A stretch of DNA of 64,000 nucleotides from Dryococelus australis. Lineage: Eukaryota > Arthropoda > Insecta > Phasmatodea > Phasmatidae. The notes under the pieces were generated by a model. The model was given only the letters and a program-made list of their open reading frames with translations, was not told the origin of the DNA and ran no database searches. A program made the position numbers and the translations under genes. Shown piece by piece: positions 10,560 to 22,850 of the stretch (position 1 is its first letter; each line of letters starts with the position of its first letter). The stretch covers positions 60,316,777-60,380,776 of the forward strand of contig CM057002.1 in the NCBI GenBank assembly GCA_029891345.1, read 5' to 3'.

Positions 10560-11434
10560 CACTCTAAATCCGGATCAGTGGAAAGCCACTGATTCGCAGT
10601 GAAATTCAACTACTCGAATCAGTGGAAATGGCTCTACTTGGAATCAGTGGGAAACCACTGATTGTTTCAGTGAAACGTTTCAATGATTGAATTAATGACA
10701 TGAAACTATTTAATTGATAAAGTATGTGACGGTCTACTCCAGCGGCGAATCAGATATTGTTTTTATTGAATTTATCCAAATAATTACGGGAATTAAACAT
10801 ATTTACGATAGCTTTCTACTTATCAGAGCTATCAAGTTAAGTTAACAAAGATGAGGAAAGTATAGGTGTTATATTTCCTCATCGAACGCGTGTATTTTTC
10901 AATTGTATGTCCTTACTTGTCGTTTATGTTTGATTGGTACCGTTAGGATTGTTAAACCGAATAGTGTATATGAGTGCACTCTCTTCGCCACATTACATGC
11001 CGTTTAAACCTTCAAACAGCGCCCTGTGATTATTGCATGACATTAACGAAATGAAAGACGTAAAACGGAATGAAAAACTGAATGTTCATGTTACATAATA
11101 AAACTGTGTTTTGAAATACGAAACGCATTTTAGAAAGTATTTTTATTGGTTCATTAGTTTATGGTTTGTTATTTCACTAAATACACGTTATTTACAGGCA
11201 ATTTTTTGCACACTGTTTAACTGATCCATCAGTAAGAAATTCAAATCACTGAAAAACAGTGGGAAAAAAAAATGACTGATGAATCTGTGAAAAATGTCAC
11301 TGAATGAATTACTGAAGTAAAACTAGCATTTTTCACTGATTCATAACTTAAATTCACAAGGGTCTGTTGAATCAGTCAGATACTGTTAACTGATTGAAAC
11401 AGTAGAATTCTGACTGACTCGGATTTAGAGAGTA
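10560..11434. mobile_element. Family C MITE, copy 2
   Basis: The left end CACTCTAAATCCGGATCAGT and the right end GACTCGGATTTAGAGAG are inverted repeats bordered by TA. Subterminal CACTGATT and AATCAGTG words occur at both ends. At ~875 bp with no transposase frame it is nonautonomous. The TA border and CACTC start resemble family D (22851) and family E (19647, 45933, 57562), which may share a mobilising transposase. Confidence 0.7.
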
Positions 11435-12059
11435 TGCAGTAAAGTAAAACGGTTCACTTTAAATTAATTATTTTAATCGTAATTTTATAAACGGGAGTAT
11501 CTCAGTATTGCCATGGGCTCTTAAAACAAAAGATCATAAAACGATTGGATAAAGATTATAAATAAATTTTGCCAAACTTACTGGTCTTCATGATGAATGA
11601 GAAATCATACAGGGATAAATAATTTCTCCAATAAATCGAAATCGAACTGAGCTTTTTTACTTAGTCGAACTCAGATATATAACTTTAAAAAATGCACAAC
11701 ACAGACCATTCTCCTCAGTGTCTCTCCATGAGAGCGACGATCCAGACATTGTTGATCTTCAGCTCCATCATCTTCCAAGGAGATTGGACTTCACATTTGT
11801 GTATCTCACGGCCGATGGTTAGGTCCGTAATTATAATTTATGCTCTCGCTTATTATCTTCATAGATGTAACACTCGCAACAAAGAGACGCCCTTAAAATA
11901 TTACTTAATACTTAATTTTATTTCAGGAAACTCTCACTTGTACTAATACAAAATGCTCTTGGACAAAACTCACATCGGAGAGATAAGGAGTAAATATATT
12001 TATTCCCATGGTAATACTTTGCAGTTTTATTTGACATGATACGTAGGCAGGTTAGGCAT
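11435..12059. other. Unassigned DNA
   Basis: An 84-codon plus-strand frame at 11692-11946 has no recognisable product. No repeat was identified. Confidence 0.35.
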
Positions 12060-12371
12060 GTCCACACCCGTTGCGGTGCTCTAGTATCGAGCCACCACCG
12101 TGGACGAGGCTGTTCGATCCGTTACGGCCATGCGGACAAGATGGCGGTCATCCCGTGCTGTGGTCACATTGCGTGGTCCAGTACCCGCTCGTCGCTGCGT
12201 ACGACCCTCTCCTATCCACTGGTTCCACACGAGCATCACTGTCGTAGCAGCATGCCCTGTACGAGCCGAAATGTCACGGTATGACAAAGCCGTTTCCCGG
12301 AGACCGATGATTCTGCCCCGTTCGAACTCACTCTCGTGCTAATATGGCACCCTTTGACATCGACGAGGCAT
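12060..12371 (-). pseudogene. Tc1-like transposase, N-terminal relic
   Basis: The minus-strand reading begins at an ATG (12371-12369) followed by MPRRC, then an in-frame TAG after about 10 codons. It continues with FERGRIIGLRE, SYRDISARTG and VWNQWIGEGRTQRRAGTGPR, which I recognise as the paired helix-turn-helix DNA-binding region of insect Tc1 transposases. RDDRHLVRMAV follows. A second in-frame stop replaces the Trp of the usual ARRWS motif, after which STATGVD is still readable. Resemblance then ends, so the catalytic DDE domain is missing. Such a protein cut DNA at transposon ends in the nucleus. It is dead: two stops and loss of about two thirds of the expected ~340 residues. It ends about 135 bp from the hAT-like MITE at 12506. 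Confidence 0.85.
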
Positions 12372-12505
12372 ACTGGTACTTGCTTTCACACTTCGTTTGA
12401 TGGCTCTTCACCGACTGAGCTTGGCGTAACACTGACATTTCCGGTCACACACGTTAGGGCGGTGCTGGGCCGACGTGTGCGCCATCTCTCTGCAATCGTA
12501 ATCAG

Positions 12506-12789
12506 TACGGACACCCGAATATCGCGGAAATATTTCTGCACGTGCTAGATTTCAGTAGCCGTACCAGCAGATTTCATTCGCTTATTGGCCACAAGTTCTT
12601 GTGAGAAGACATTTTCTTACTTGATGGGCCAATCAGAATTAGGTAACTCCGATCCTGTACGTCTGAGATTCGTGACCACGCCTTACACAAGTAACACCTA
12701 GATCAGCCAATCAAGGAAGGGGATCTGAGCTAAAGTGTTATGAAATAGAATTGGTCGTGAAATCTTTTCGCGAAATTTGGGTGTCGCTA
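12506..12789. mobile_element. hAT-like MITE with CCAAT boxes
   Basis: The ends are inverted: TACGGACACCCGAATATCGC on the left, and GCGAAATTTGGGTGTCGCTA on the right. The 8-bp flanks GTAATCAG and GTAACCCG agree at 6 of 8 positions, as in an old hAT duplication. The ends closely resemble those of 63703-63965. The interior carries CCAATCA or TTGGCC words near 12580, 12630 and 12708. Confidence 0.6.
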
Positions 12790-13689
12790 GTAACCCGTTA
12801 ATGTTGGTACGCTGTTCTACACATCTTCGAAGTCTGTATTCATTCGGGCCATTCTTTCTGGGTGTTGCAATTTTCACAAATAATTGTGTGCTTTCTTGTA
12901 AAGGGACAGTTCTACGGATGGCACGCACAGCCACATTGAATGAACTGTGCCGTATAAGTATCACACGTTGCGCTAATGAATATTAGGTCGCTGTGAGGAG
13001 TTAGCACGTTAATGGCTAATCTGCATGTGTAATTATCAATATATCAAACTGTTTATGTCCGCCGTGGCAATGGTGGAAGCGAGCCCAGCTGCCCTCAGGC
13101 GGGTGAGTTCGCTGTGTCAATAAGAGGTGCCGTTCGAGGCTGCTGATTGCCGGCTGATGGAAATTCCACTCGGGCTGTCGAACGTACCTATCTCCCTACA
13201 CTCAACAGAGTTAGTAGTCAGCAGTTGGCAGTCTTCATTTGGCAGATGACTAAGTGTTGTTCACAATGAGCCGTCGAGTAAACCGATTTTAATATAAATG
13301 CAATTGCTGCAAAATAAAAAAGTAGGTCTACTACTAATATAATTTTATTTTCTGTGAAAATAGATGCAACAAGAAGTTACTGATAAATAATGAGCATACT
13401 TTCCTCTATATGGATGCAAATAAATTTTAGTGAAGTTCTTAAAAATATAGATAAGTAGGCGCTGATGCTCATTAACAACAGTATCATTCGAGACGAAACA
13501 GAAACATGTTAAACAGTACCAAGACAATTAAGATACACGAATCCGGGATTCGAATTCAGAAACACTCATAAAATTAAGCTAACTTGCAAACAACTGCATC
13601 ACGGAGGTAGGATTCGGAGCATCAACTTCGGATGTAGTCGGTGTAGTGTTTTGAATGATAGCGTTCCCTAACCTGAAATATTTACCTGG
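12790..13689. other. Unassigned DNA
   Basis: A GC-richer patch lies at about 13060-13260. The 69- and 88-codon frames at 12698-12986 overlap on opposite strands and match nothing I know. Confidence 0.35.
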
Positions 13690-15300
13690 CCATCATTTTT
13701 TTAAAATAAGTGTTTGAGACACTAAAAACACCTAAGTTTACACGGCCTACCATAACGCTACTTGTGTGAAAAATTTGGAGGAAATTATTTTAATTAATCC
13801 TGAAATGTGGCAAAATGTTTATTTTACTCACCTGGATCTACTATGCACAAATCCGGCAAAAGATCTCTGTATTAATAAATGATGATTCTAATTAATACTG
13901 TTCACATACAAAATCTGGTTGAGTTTTGTTGAAACTTTTCGTAGATATAACAAATTAATCTATAAATTATTAATATAATTCCTCATTAAAACATGCTTGC
14001 CGCACTTAACACATGTTAATTTAAGTCAAATTTTGGTATTAATCGGTTTATTGACCCGCGAGATATGGCATAAAACTTCCATTTTTTGTGTGACGAGCTT
14101 CATAAACGGAAGGCAAAAAGTTCATATATTAGCACGTTCTATGATTGTAATAGACGCAAAATTCTACGTTAATTTAAGATATGTTTCTCAGTTTCGTTTA
14201 CATAGCACACTAAGCTAAGATGATTATGTAGGCGCCATTCAGAAAATGAGAGACATACACACTTAAAACATATAAATTAATATGACATAGCACATTATAT
14301 TCGCTTCGCCAAATTTGAATATGGCTGCCATTTTTAAAAGATAAGTGTCTATCTCTCTCAACGTTTATAGTTTACTTTTCCTGCCATAGTACTACATTAT
14401 TTCCAAGTTTAGTAGAATTCGGTTTTTTTTCTCGGAGAAATCGCATAATTCTAATTTTTCATGTGATACTATTTTACAAATTGGCGGGCAAGAGATTTGT
14501 GTGGACACATTTTATGGTTGTTATATACAGCCAGTATAGAAATTCTCATTGGAATTCATTACATGGTTCTGACGACTTAACACATGAAACTAAAATAACT
14601 ATATAACCACCATTTTGAAAATATGTGACTGATATACTTGAAACATGTCAGTTAGCATTACCTACCGCAATACTATTTGTTTTCCATATTTGGTAGGAAT
14701 CGGTCAATTGTTTCCTCATGATATAACACAAAATCTTTATTAATTCATGTAGCGCTATCTTACAAATGGTGGACAAAAGTGATTTTTTTTTTAACATTAT
14801 GATGCTGTAAATAGATACTGTCAGCGCACACAATTTGGTCGAAATTGGTCAAACGGCATCGTAGTTATACCAAATAAACATAAAATATTTGTGTGGCCAC
14901 CATTTTGAAAAAAAAGTGCCTAAAAATGTTTAATTACTTATGTTTACTTACGTGTTAAATCTGCCGAAAAATCGGTTGTGTAGTTTTCGAGATATAATGT
15001 AAAGGCTTTTCTTTCATGTAGCGCTATCTTCCAAAATGGCGAACCGACAAGAATCTTCACCACTGAATTCGATTCTTACAGAATGCATTGCCAGTATATG
15101 AAATTTTCTTTAAATAGGTTTAATGGTTTCCGAGATATGACATAACATCCTAAACTCTAAAATAGCCGCCATTTTGAAAGAATGTGCCCAGCATGGTCGA
15201 AAACTATAAAAGTCAGGTATCCTTACTTAGTAATATACGTGTACCGAGTTTGGTGAAATTCGGTTCACGCGTTCAAAAATTGAAGAAGGTACACGCGCCC
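13690..15300. repeat. Old diverged tandem array, unit about 260-300 bp
   Basis: Three words recur in the same order: (G/A)CCATTTTGAAA followed by GTG, near 14326, 14609, 14907 and 15170; a GGT(A/G)GAAATCGGT-like word followed by a GAGATAT-like word; and CATGTAGCGCTATCTTnCAAA followed by TGG(C/T)G. Weaker copies appear from about 13690. Spacings are 283, 298 and 263 bp. Copies are strongly diverged, so the array is old. No frame is preserved between units, which argues against coding. Confidence 0.6.
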
Positions 15301-15318
15301 ACACACACACACACACAC
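15300..15318. repeat. (CA)n microsatellite
   Basis: Nine CA repeats at the end of the diverged array, followed by CA-rich and ACAGACAG sequence to about 15362. Confidence 0.85.
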
Positions 15319-15362
15319 CGCCAAAAGCACCCGTACACATATACACAGGTACACAGACAGAA

Positions 15363-18300
15363 AAGTGGTCTCATAAGCCATTATTTCCTACGGAAAGTAG
15401 GCTAAAAGGAAGTGGAGACTATTTACCGCAGTTTAAAGCACGTGTGTGTATAAACCGTAAACATATTTATGGTTTTATTGTGGTTTGTGTCGTAAATTAA
15501 TAACAGAAATATTTCAAATCTTTTATATAAAATTTGTTCAATATTTTTGTAAAGTCGGAACTAAACCAACCACTAGTTTATTGCCTTTCATGTATTGCTG
15601 TGCAATAAGGTTTGTATGTATTTTTCTTACAGGTTTATTTCAAGTATGACCTAGGAAATGACGTTGCAAGAACGAGTTCTGATTGGCTACAGCCAACAGT
15701 CTAAGACCAGGCTTGTTCCTCACCGAATGCTCAACTGACGACGTACAACTGCACAACTGCCAATTGAAGCAACTTAAGAAGGTACATACACAGCTGCCAA
15801 CAGCAGGTAGCCGACTGCATGATCGCCGATTGCTCATTCCGTGAGAGATACTTGTGTGACGCTTAGCATCTAAGTGCCAATGTGGGTCAAGCGAGGTGAA
15901 CATGAAGCAGCGTTCTTTTGAAGGTTAGAAATTGTGAAAAATTACGTGCGTAATTCATAAAACATGTTTACATTCATTCAACCAATAATTCCTTAACTAT
16001 TGCAAAGACCAGTGGTGCGACATACGTTTGTAATTTTGCGTATTTCTACCAAAGTTACTTCCATCTAGCGTAAGTTGGTTACCGAGTACCGCAGGGTAAT
16101 GAGGCAACTTCCGTTAAGCAATATTATACAGTTTACATAGATAAAATCAAAGTGTACCGGATGTCGCACACATTAACAATCGCGGTAAGACCAAATTTCT
16201 ATGTCATGCAGGCTGTAACAAAAAGAGCTCTGCATATGAGTGATCCCACAGCACAGACTTTCACTGGCCACACTGGAGGTTTACAATGTTGCTGCATTTG
16301 TTTTCTGTGATTTCTTTTACACCTTTCTATGTCTTAGCTTTGCAGGTATGGTCTTATGAAAACTTACTTAGAAAATTAAAATCGCTTTTTTTCGATGAAA
16401 TCGATGACGATCGTTTCAATATAATCGACATTAATGCTCCATGACAATAATTCCCACAGTGATTTAAGATAAATTCTGCATTACCAAGAAAATACGCCCA
16501 TTCGCTAACGAACATAAGCCATATTTAAGCTTTGTCACTTTTCGTGTGCGTATACTGTTGCCATTGTACAGTACTCTTATGTTCACTGCCAGACAATATG
16601 GTGAATTATGTCCACAGCGGTAGAAGTAAATATATTATACCCAAATACGAAACACTTTGCCTTTTTTCCATGGCAAAGTTTGGAAACCTTTTTCATTAGC
16701 GCTGCTTCGTGTAGGAAGGAATTTAATTTTCATAACTTCTTATTAGTAATTAGTCTCAACCATTTCGTTGTTGCTTGTTACTGGTTTTTGGATATTTTTA
16801 GTATTTTGATGTTGTCAGCATATATTTACAGTTATGGATACGAAAAGTTCAGCTAAGTTCGCTAATTATACTAGTTTAATATGTTTGCAGAGATTTTTCT
16901 GTATAGGAATGAATGTTATTCAGTAAAAATCACTCAATTTCTTGCAAGGCATACGTAAATTTTAACTTATAAACCCGGAATTTAGGAGAACAAGTTAGTG
17001 AACTGAATCAAGGTTCGATGATTTAATACCCCGTAACAAAATATATATCACTTTTTAATCAACCGCTTAACACTTTTTCAAAATAAATAATGTACGCCTG
17101 AGCATGAAAAGTGAAATTTATTTGGTTTCTGCTGACAAAGACTCCCACAGAGCATATCAGATAGCCACTGAATTTTTTGGCCAAGAGAGCTGATCTAATT
17201 TATCGGATTAAGCGAACGGTATTAATGCAATCCCATCTCTGACTGATACCAGTCTTTACGTTCTGGAATACATTCCAAACATAAACTCTAGCTTTTTATA
17301 ATCAGTTGCGTAACTTCAGTATAGATACTACTGATAGTAACTTTCGAGTTCTTCCAGTTCGTCGTGACTACCAGCTATTGCGAAATACCAACTGAAACTT
17401 ACGAAATAAATGTAATAACTTTTACTAACACATCTATTTCTTTGTCACGAAATTATTTATCGTCAGGTAATACAACACGTGAGAATGAATGTCGCATTGT
17501 TGTTTACATTTGCGTCGAAGTTATTCTAAATACTTATGTTTGTGTATGAACTTCATGCATATTTTCACAGACATTCTCTACAGATATTCTAATTACTTAG
17601 TAAAAAAAAAATACAATGGCTTATACGCGTAGTGATTACTCCTTGTTCCTATTCTCTCGAGAGTGTGAGAGAGGAACCCGTGACTAACAAGCGGTATGCA
17701 TAATAACTTGCGGCGCTGTACCAATATTCACTCAGCTATATGAGTGACGACTAACGCGCAAGTGAGCAAACAGCTGTCAGAAGCCAGAAGCAGACAGGTG
17801 AAGTACTCAGGCACGCATTTCACCACCGCGACAGTTTCTTCTCAAAACTGTACACTTTCTGTCGTAGAAGATAAAGAGAGTTAAAAATTCCAGGCGGGTT
17901 TCGTTGAAAAACTAAAAATCAACTAGAATCACGTTTAAAACGGGGTACTGGAAAAAGCGAGGCAGGAATGTAAGTCATTCAAGAAATTACAAGTCTACTT
18001 AGAACGGGATTCACGTATAGACAACTGTCGAGATAATTGCGAATATTAAAAAGTATAATACAATAAAAGTCAGAGATGTAAATAGATGAAAAGAAACCAG
18101 TTCCTCACAAATTTATTTATTCATTTATATAGGCTTTCCTAGACCTTCATTTTCAGACAAATCTCCAGACATGGACTAAATATCATTAAGATAAAATACG
18201 TTAGGTATTTATATTTAATATAATACAAATAAAACATGATGCAGATACATGGATACACCATAACATGAACCACTTATTTATAAAAAGAAAATTAATTTGC

Positions 18301-18497
18301 AACTGAAATACATTTCTATAGATTGTTTTATGTTTCTAATATCGCCCTTACAAAATAATTTTATTTATGCTAGTAACGTGTTGAAAACTTTAATTGGGGC
18401 ATGTTTTTGGTTTTCTGATGTAATGCCAACTTATTCGTTTGAGGATGCTGGTTATCGTTGGATCTGATGTTATCCCTGGCAAAACACAACGTTGCGC
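15363..18497. other. Unassigned AT-rich DNA
   Basis: Three kilobases without a recognisable gene or repeat. The frames of 60-90 codons here (for example 15640-15903 minus and 16608-16856 plus) have no known motif. The plus-strand 82-codon frame is hydrophobic but isolated. Confidence 0.4.
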
Positions 18498-18503
18498 GCG
18501 TGC

Positions 18504-18544
<41 letters not shown>

Positions 18545-18562
18545 CACTATATATATAGTGTG

Positions 18563-18646
<84 letters not shown>
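18498..18646. repeat. Compound (TG)n(TA)n(CA)n microsatellite
   Basis: A TG run is followed by a TA run, the palindrome CACTATATATAGTG, another TA run, then two CA runs separated by TA. TG and CA arms on one strand are complementary, so the tract can fold into a hairpin. Four overlapping frames here translate only the repeat. Confidence 0.95.
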
Positions 18647-18648
<2 letters not shown>

Positions 18649-18755
18649 GCATCATTAAAACAAAATTGTATTTCGGTAAATTTTGATAGAAAGTTATGTT
18701 TTGTCATATCTAATTTAATATACAGTAATAGACTTTAAACAGAGCTTTTAAATGA

Positions 18756-19010
18756 GTACGTTTATTGTAATCAGGGGTGTGTGTGGGGGAAGCGGACAAT
18801 TTGCTGGCCATCTTCCTTGGGTGGGGTGGGATCTTAAAATGCAGCTATGGCGAAATGAACGGATTGTGGAAACGGTAGCACCCAGAGGAAACTATCATCA
18901 GATCACAACGTCTGCCACGTTTCCCTCACGAAAAAAAATCCAGGGTATCACCGTCGGATGCCCGCAACTCCAAGTTACAGGCTAACCACTTGTCCACAAA
19001 CACACCCTGC
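18756..19010 (-). mobile_element. Possible tRNA-derived SINE, third type
   Basis: On the minus strand the right end reads GTGGACAAGTGGTTAGCCTG, which resembles a tRNA D-arm and A box, followed by a weak B-box-like GACGGTGATACCC. I see no second copy in the window and no clear duplication. Confidence 0.35.
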
Positions 19011-19646
19011 TGTCCTATTAGACATTTGCCAGTAATATTTTCGAAGGAATGTCAATAGGGATTGGGAATTATATTCCTTTAATTACATCCTCAAGTTCTC
19101 CACTTCAACCACCCTCGCATACTGAATTAGTGTCATTGGCATGGCCCAGCAAAGCAGCTGCGATGCAGAAAGGAGAGAAAATATAAATGATGGTGCAGCA
19201 ATGCAGAAAGAAGAATAGCTGAAGCGGACCTGTAGTCTGCAGAGTTACGGAGTTGCGAAAACGTGTGCTCGTTAAATAGTTGAGAATATTGGAACTGAAA
19301 GAGGAAGAGATGTCACTGGGACAGGAGAGAAGTTAACGGGAATAAATCTCAACTCTGCAAACGTCAGATGTGTCCATAAAGGTTAGCATAAATTCTTTAT
19401 AAAAACTACGGTAGGTTTTCTAGTTTTACCTGCGGGGTTAAAAGTGCGTGTATTATAAATTAATACCGCGGAGGTGAATTTTGTTTTATAGTTCAATGGT
19501 AGTCAATATAGAAAATCTAAGAAAGATTGTTCTCAAACAATTGTTCTTACTGCGCGAGCAGAAACATTACCAGTATGGCTTGTTCTTGCTGTCATATCTC
19601 GAATGTGTTTAACTTTTCGTGTTATTATCCGTGTTATGCTAAAATA
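19011..19646. other. Unassigned DNA
   Basis: Nothing recognised apart from an AGAAAGGAGAGAAA-like purine stretch near 19170. Confidence 0.35.
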
Positions 19647-20309
19647 GCGCAGTGCGAAAATGGTTTTGTTGAATCAAACAAACTTTGTTTGGCGCAAAGA
19701 AATAAATTGTTTGTATAGGGGCAATGAAATAGTTTGTTGTTGAAACTAAATTATTTCGTGGTTATTACTTGGTTGCTACAAACAAAGGTTTTTTTTTGGT
19801 GTGAATTAAGATTTCTGTCGCTCTAAAAAACATTAAACAGGCTGAGTTGATATAAACAAAATCGGATCTAGACCGAGTGCGCCCGATCACTACGCCCTAA
19901 AAACCTCAGCTAAAGGGGCTATTGATAAAATGATAATGTTTTTTAATGCATTCATTTAGAATACTGGACATGTGTAAATAAATATTTCAAGTTTTATAAC
20001 ATTATTTTCTAGATTCCTGTTGAAAGTGTTTCATTAATATGTTTATACCATATTTAAATCTCAACAAATACACACAAAACATTCTTACTATTCAAATTGT
20101 CACAAAAATTCAGAAATAAAATCTTTCCAGAAGTATTTTTTAACGACGGCAATCAAATGAGTGGCTAAAGAAAAAAAGAATAATTTGGTTTGACGAACAA
20201 AATTAATGTTGTTGTTTAGTCAACAAATTATTTTGTTGATGCAATTAAATATATTTTTTGGTCCTATGCAAACAAATATTTTGTCGGCTTGACAAACTTT
20301 ATCTCAGTG
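19647..20309. mobile_element. Family E element (TA-flanked, CACTGAGA ends)
   Basis: The right end AACTTTATCTCAGTG is followed by TA and matches the right end of the 45933 copy. The left end GCGCAGTGCGAAAATGG is diverged. The interior carries the family hallmark: repeated CAAACAAAT and ATTTTGTTG words in both orientations and TTGTTTGTATAGGGG. Non-coding. Confidence 0.55.
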
Positions 20310-20764
20310 TAGCTCACAAAGTTGGCAATGGATTTTCATTTGACATATTAAAAAAAGTTTTTGACCGGCGCCATCTTTACTCAGGGAAATAATTTGTTTA
20401 TCATCATTATTTTGCGAGTGATGTTTAAAATAATATGCAATAGTATCATACATATTAAAAAGTTTATTGATATAACACTTGAGAGTTATCAACATAGTAG
20501 TTCCTAACGTATCATTAAAATGCACATGTTAATCTCGCTATTTCGTTCCTTCCAGTCGTACGAGGAACACCGCTCATTATCACTTTGTTCCGTTTCTTCA
20601 TATATGCTACATAGACGAACTACATTAGGATAATTATGATCGGATTCGTGGAGACATTTCTTTGCTCTGTGAGTTTGGCCTGTTGAGAGACATCGCCATC
20701 TGGCATCGGAGCCGGAGCCTGCCGCCACGTTGTGACGTCACCGTCCGCCATATTGGAAGCCATT
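20310..20764. other. Unassigned DNA
   Basis: I see nothing recognisable. Two overlapping minus-strand frames (73 and 74 codons) show no motif. Confidence 0.35.
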
Positions 20765-20826
20765 GACCCTTGACCCCTGACACATAACCTTTGACCCTTG
20801 ACCCCTGACTCATAACCTTTGACCCC
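20765..20826. repeat. 29-bp minisatellite of TGACCC half-sites
   Basis: About two units of TTGACCCTTGACCCCTGAC followed by (A/T)CATAACCT. TGACCC words are separated by single bases, the spacing of a DR1 nuclear-receptor site (inverse AGGTCA half-sites). It is a short tandem repeat first; regulatory meaning is conjecture. Confidence 0.6.
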
Positions 20827-20904
20827 AAAACCCTCGGATATTTTTTAAAAATTCCAAAAGAAAAATATTATTAAAAATTATTTAAAAATATGTATATGTA
20901 TGTT

Positions 20905-21132
20905 GGCCTTGATGTCTAGTCGATAGCGAGGTCATTAGAGCCGGAGCAATTTGCCCAGATAAATAGGAAGGGAGACGGAAACATCTGTCGCTTGGAGTAA
21001 GGAACCGTCCGTGATTTAGGATGAACTGGTTTCGGGAAACCATGGAATACTGAGATCAGGATGGCCGGACCGGAAATCGAACCCACGTGCTTCCCAATTC
21101 GATTTCAAAAGTTTAACACTTCTCCGCCCCGT
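20905..21132 (-). mobile_element. SINE family S3
   Basis: On the minus strand a tRNA-like head ends in a B box, GTGGGTTCGATTTCC. The body follows: GGTCCGGCCATCCTGATCTC, CCATGGTTTCCC, GGACGGTTCCTTAC and CTCCGGCTCTAATGACCTCG. This body is one I associate with a dispersed SINE of insects. A second, more diverged copy is at 57225-57410. The start of the 131-codon plus-strand frame at 21061-21456 lies in it and is not a gene. Confidence 0.6.
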
Positions 21133-22412
21133 TCGATCATCGTTTTGTGGTTTCAGAATTTTAGCCAGGCACGTCAACTTGAAGAAAAACCTGCGTACCT
21201 GAGACAAAGTGACTCGCCCGATTTCCCGTCATTCTGTGGGCGATTGACCATTCATTCGAGAAAAAAAAAAGTCGTAGTTGCTCCAAATTCGGGAATCGTG
21301 AACAGATCTCAACCAGGTTTTATACACAATTGTAAACTCTTAAATAGCATTCCATTTTGCTTAAACGTTTATATCAGCTTCCCGTTTCCAACTGATAAGT
21401 CAACCACCATGCCCACGCGTTGTATTTATTTTCAATCATCAGACCATGATGCATGAAGGAAATTACACGTTTACTGTCATTATACTATTGCATCCTGTAG
21501 GATTTTCACTGCCGTACGAAACTTTATCATGTAATTAGTTCCAGTTTAAATTACAGCAAAAACTTCAGAAATTGTACGCGAAATTGTATTTTGTTTAGCA
21601 CTAACAATTCAGCCACAATAATCTGAAAACCAGGATTACCAATGATGGGAAAAATTTATCTTATCTTTTCTTCAGTGCCACGGGCGCCCGTACTACACTG
21701 GAATTATTTCTCTTCTTCTTGGTATGTTTATATGTACCCTCCATCGCGAGTGTTGCTCGCTGTTGTACGTGGTTTGGTTTATTGCATCCACAATATTCAT
21801 TAACAGTATAGGAACCTACATGCATATTAAAATATATCGGACTTGATAACTTACATGTGATATATAATACGAGAACTTTGAAATATTTACTTTTTCTTTC
21901 TCAATTCCATCTGCATGAATAGCCCTACTAAGTTCGCAAAATAAATAAAAAGATCTCGTTAAAATAAAAACGGCGAACATGGGAACACAGCTGTCTTGTC
22001 TTTCTTACGTGTTTAAGCATTTGGAAGTTAGTAAGTAAATATCCTTCGACATAAAAAAAAACAGCACATTAAAAATGTTTTTAATTTTTAAATTTATTAT
22101 TTGGAAATCCGTAAAACTTGCCGGTTTTGACGTACGATATAATGTTAAATAATTGCTTCGCATAGTATAATGATTATTTTTGAAGCAATTTTAAGTTTAC
22201 AAGGGGATGTGTAAATACTTTTTATTTCTTTTGTTTGCTTATGAAACTATTAATATTTCTGAAGAAAACTGTATAAAGATATTATATGGTACACACATGT
22301 TGTTTGGTAAAATTGTGGAGCTTTTGAAGAAAAAAAAATGGGGGGGGGGGTGTTTATAACGAGGACTTGTTGTTTCGTTGTGTGTATAGGCCTACGTAGG
22401 ATAATAGGTAAA
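21133..22412. other. Unassigned AT-rich DNA
   Basis: No recognisable feature except a short poly-G run near 22341-22350. Confidence 0.4.
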
Positions 22413-22840
22413 GGCTGTTAGTTCACGATCAAGCGAGCACTGTTGAAATGAACCCTAGAAAAAGGTTACTGCTCATGGATGTATATATTTTAATGGGCTC
22501 ACTGAGTAACATTTGCTTAGTAAAGTTGGTAAGAATGTACGAAAAATAGCTCCATATCTTTACGTTGAATAAAAAGTGTTAGGTAACCAGTTGTGACAAC
22601 TTAAATTATTTCTTTTGCTTTCTGTTTTTTTTTTTAATGCGCCGAAGAAGTGCAAAAATGAGCAGATTTGTGTGATATTTACGTTCCCAATAATTCCACA
22701 GTTCTATTTTACCGACGTATTAATAAAGTGATGCGGCCCATGGCAATGTTAATTTTACATAAGGCGGAAAAATATACAATGTGCATACAAGTAGATCTTA
22801 AGCAGAGCTTTCAAAATCGCTCATTTTATCGTGAACAGCC
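22413..22840. mobile_element. Family A MITE, long form
   Basis: The left end GGCTGTTAGTTCACGATCAA has a small duplication (GTTAGTTC). The right end TTTATCGTGAACAGCC is followed by TA. The interior matches the 2340 and 62842 copies. It ends about 10 bp from the family D element. Confidence 0.75.
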
Positions 22841-22850
22841 TATATCTGTA

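Noticed and set aside
12036..12342. Plus-strand frames of 80-82 codons
   Set aside because: Shadows of the minus-strand Tc1 relic, which has the recognisable motifs.
18390..18686. Four overlapping Val-Cys and Thr-His repeat frames
   Set aside because: Translation of (TG)n, (TA)n and (CA)n tracts on both strands.
21061..21456. 131-codon plus-strand frame
   Set aside because: It begins inside the S3 SINE on the opposite strand and continues into unrelated DNA; no domain seen.
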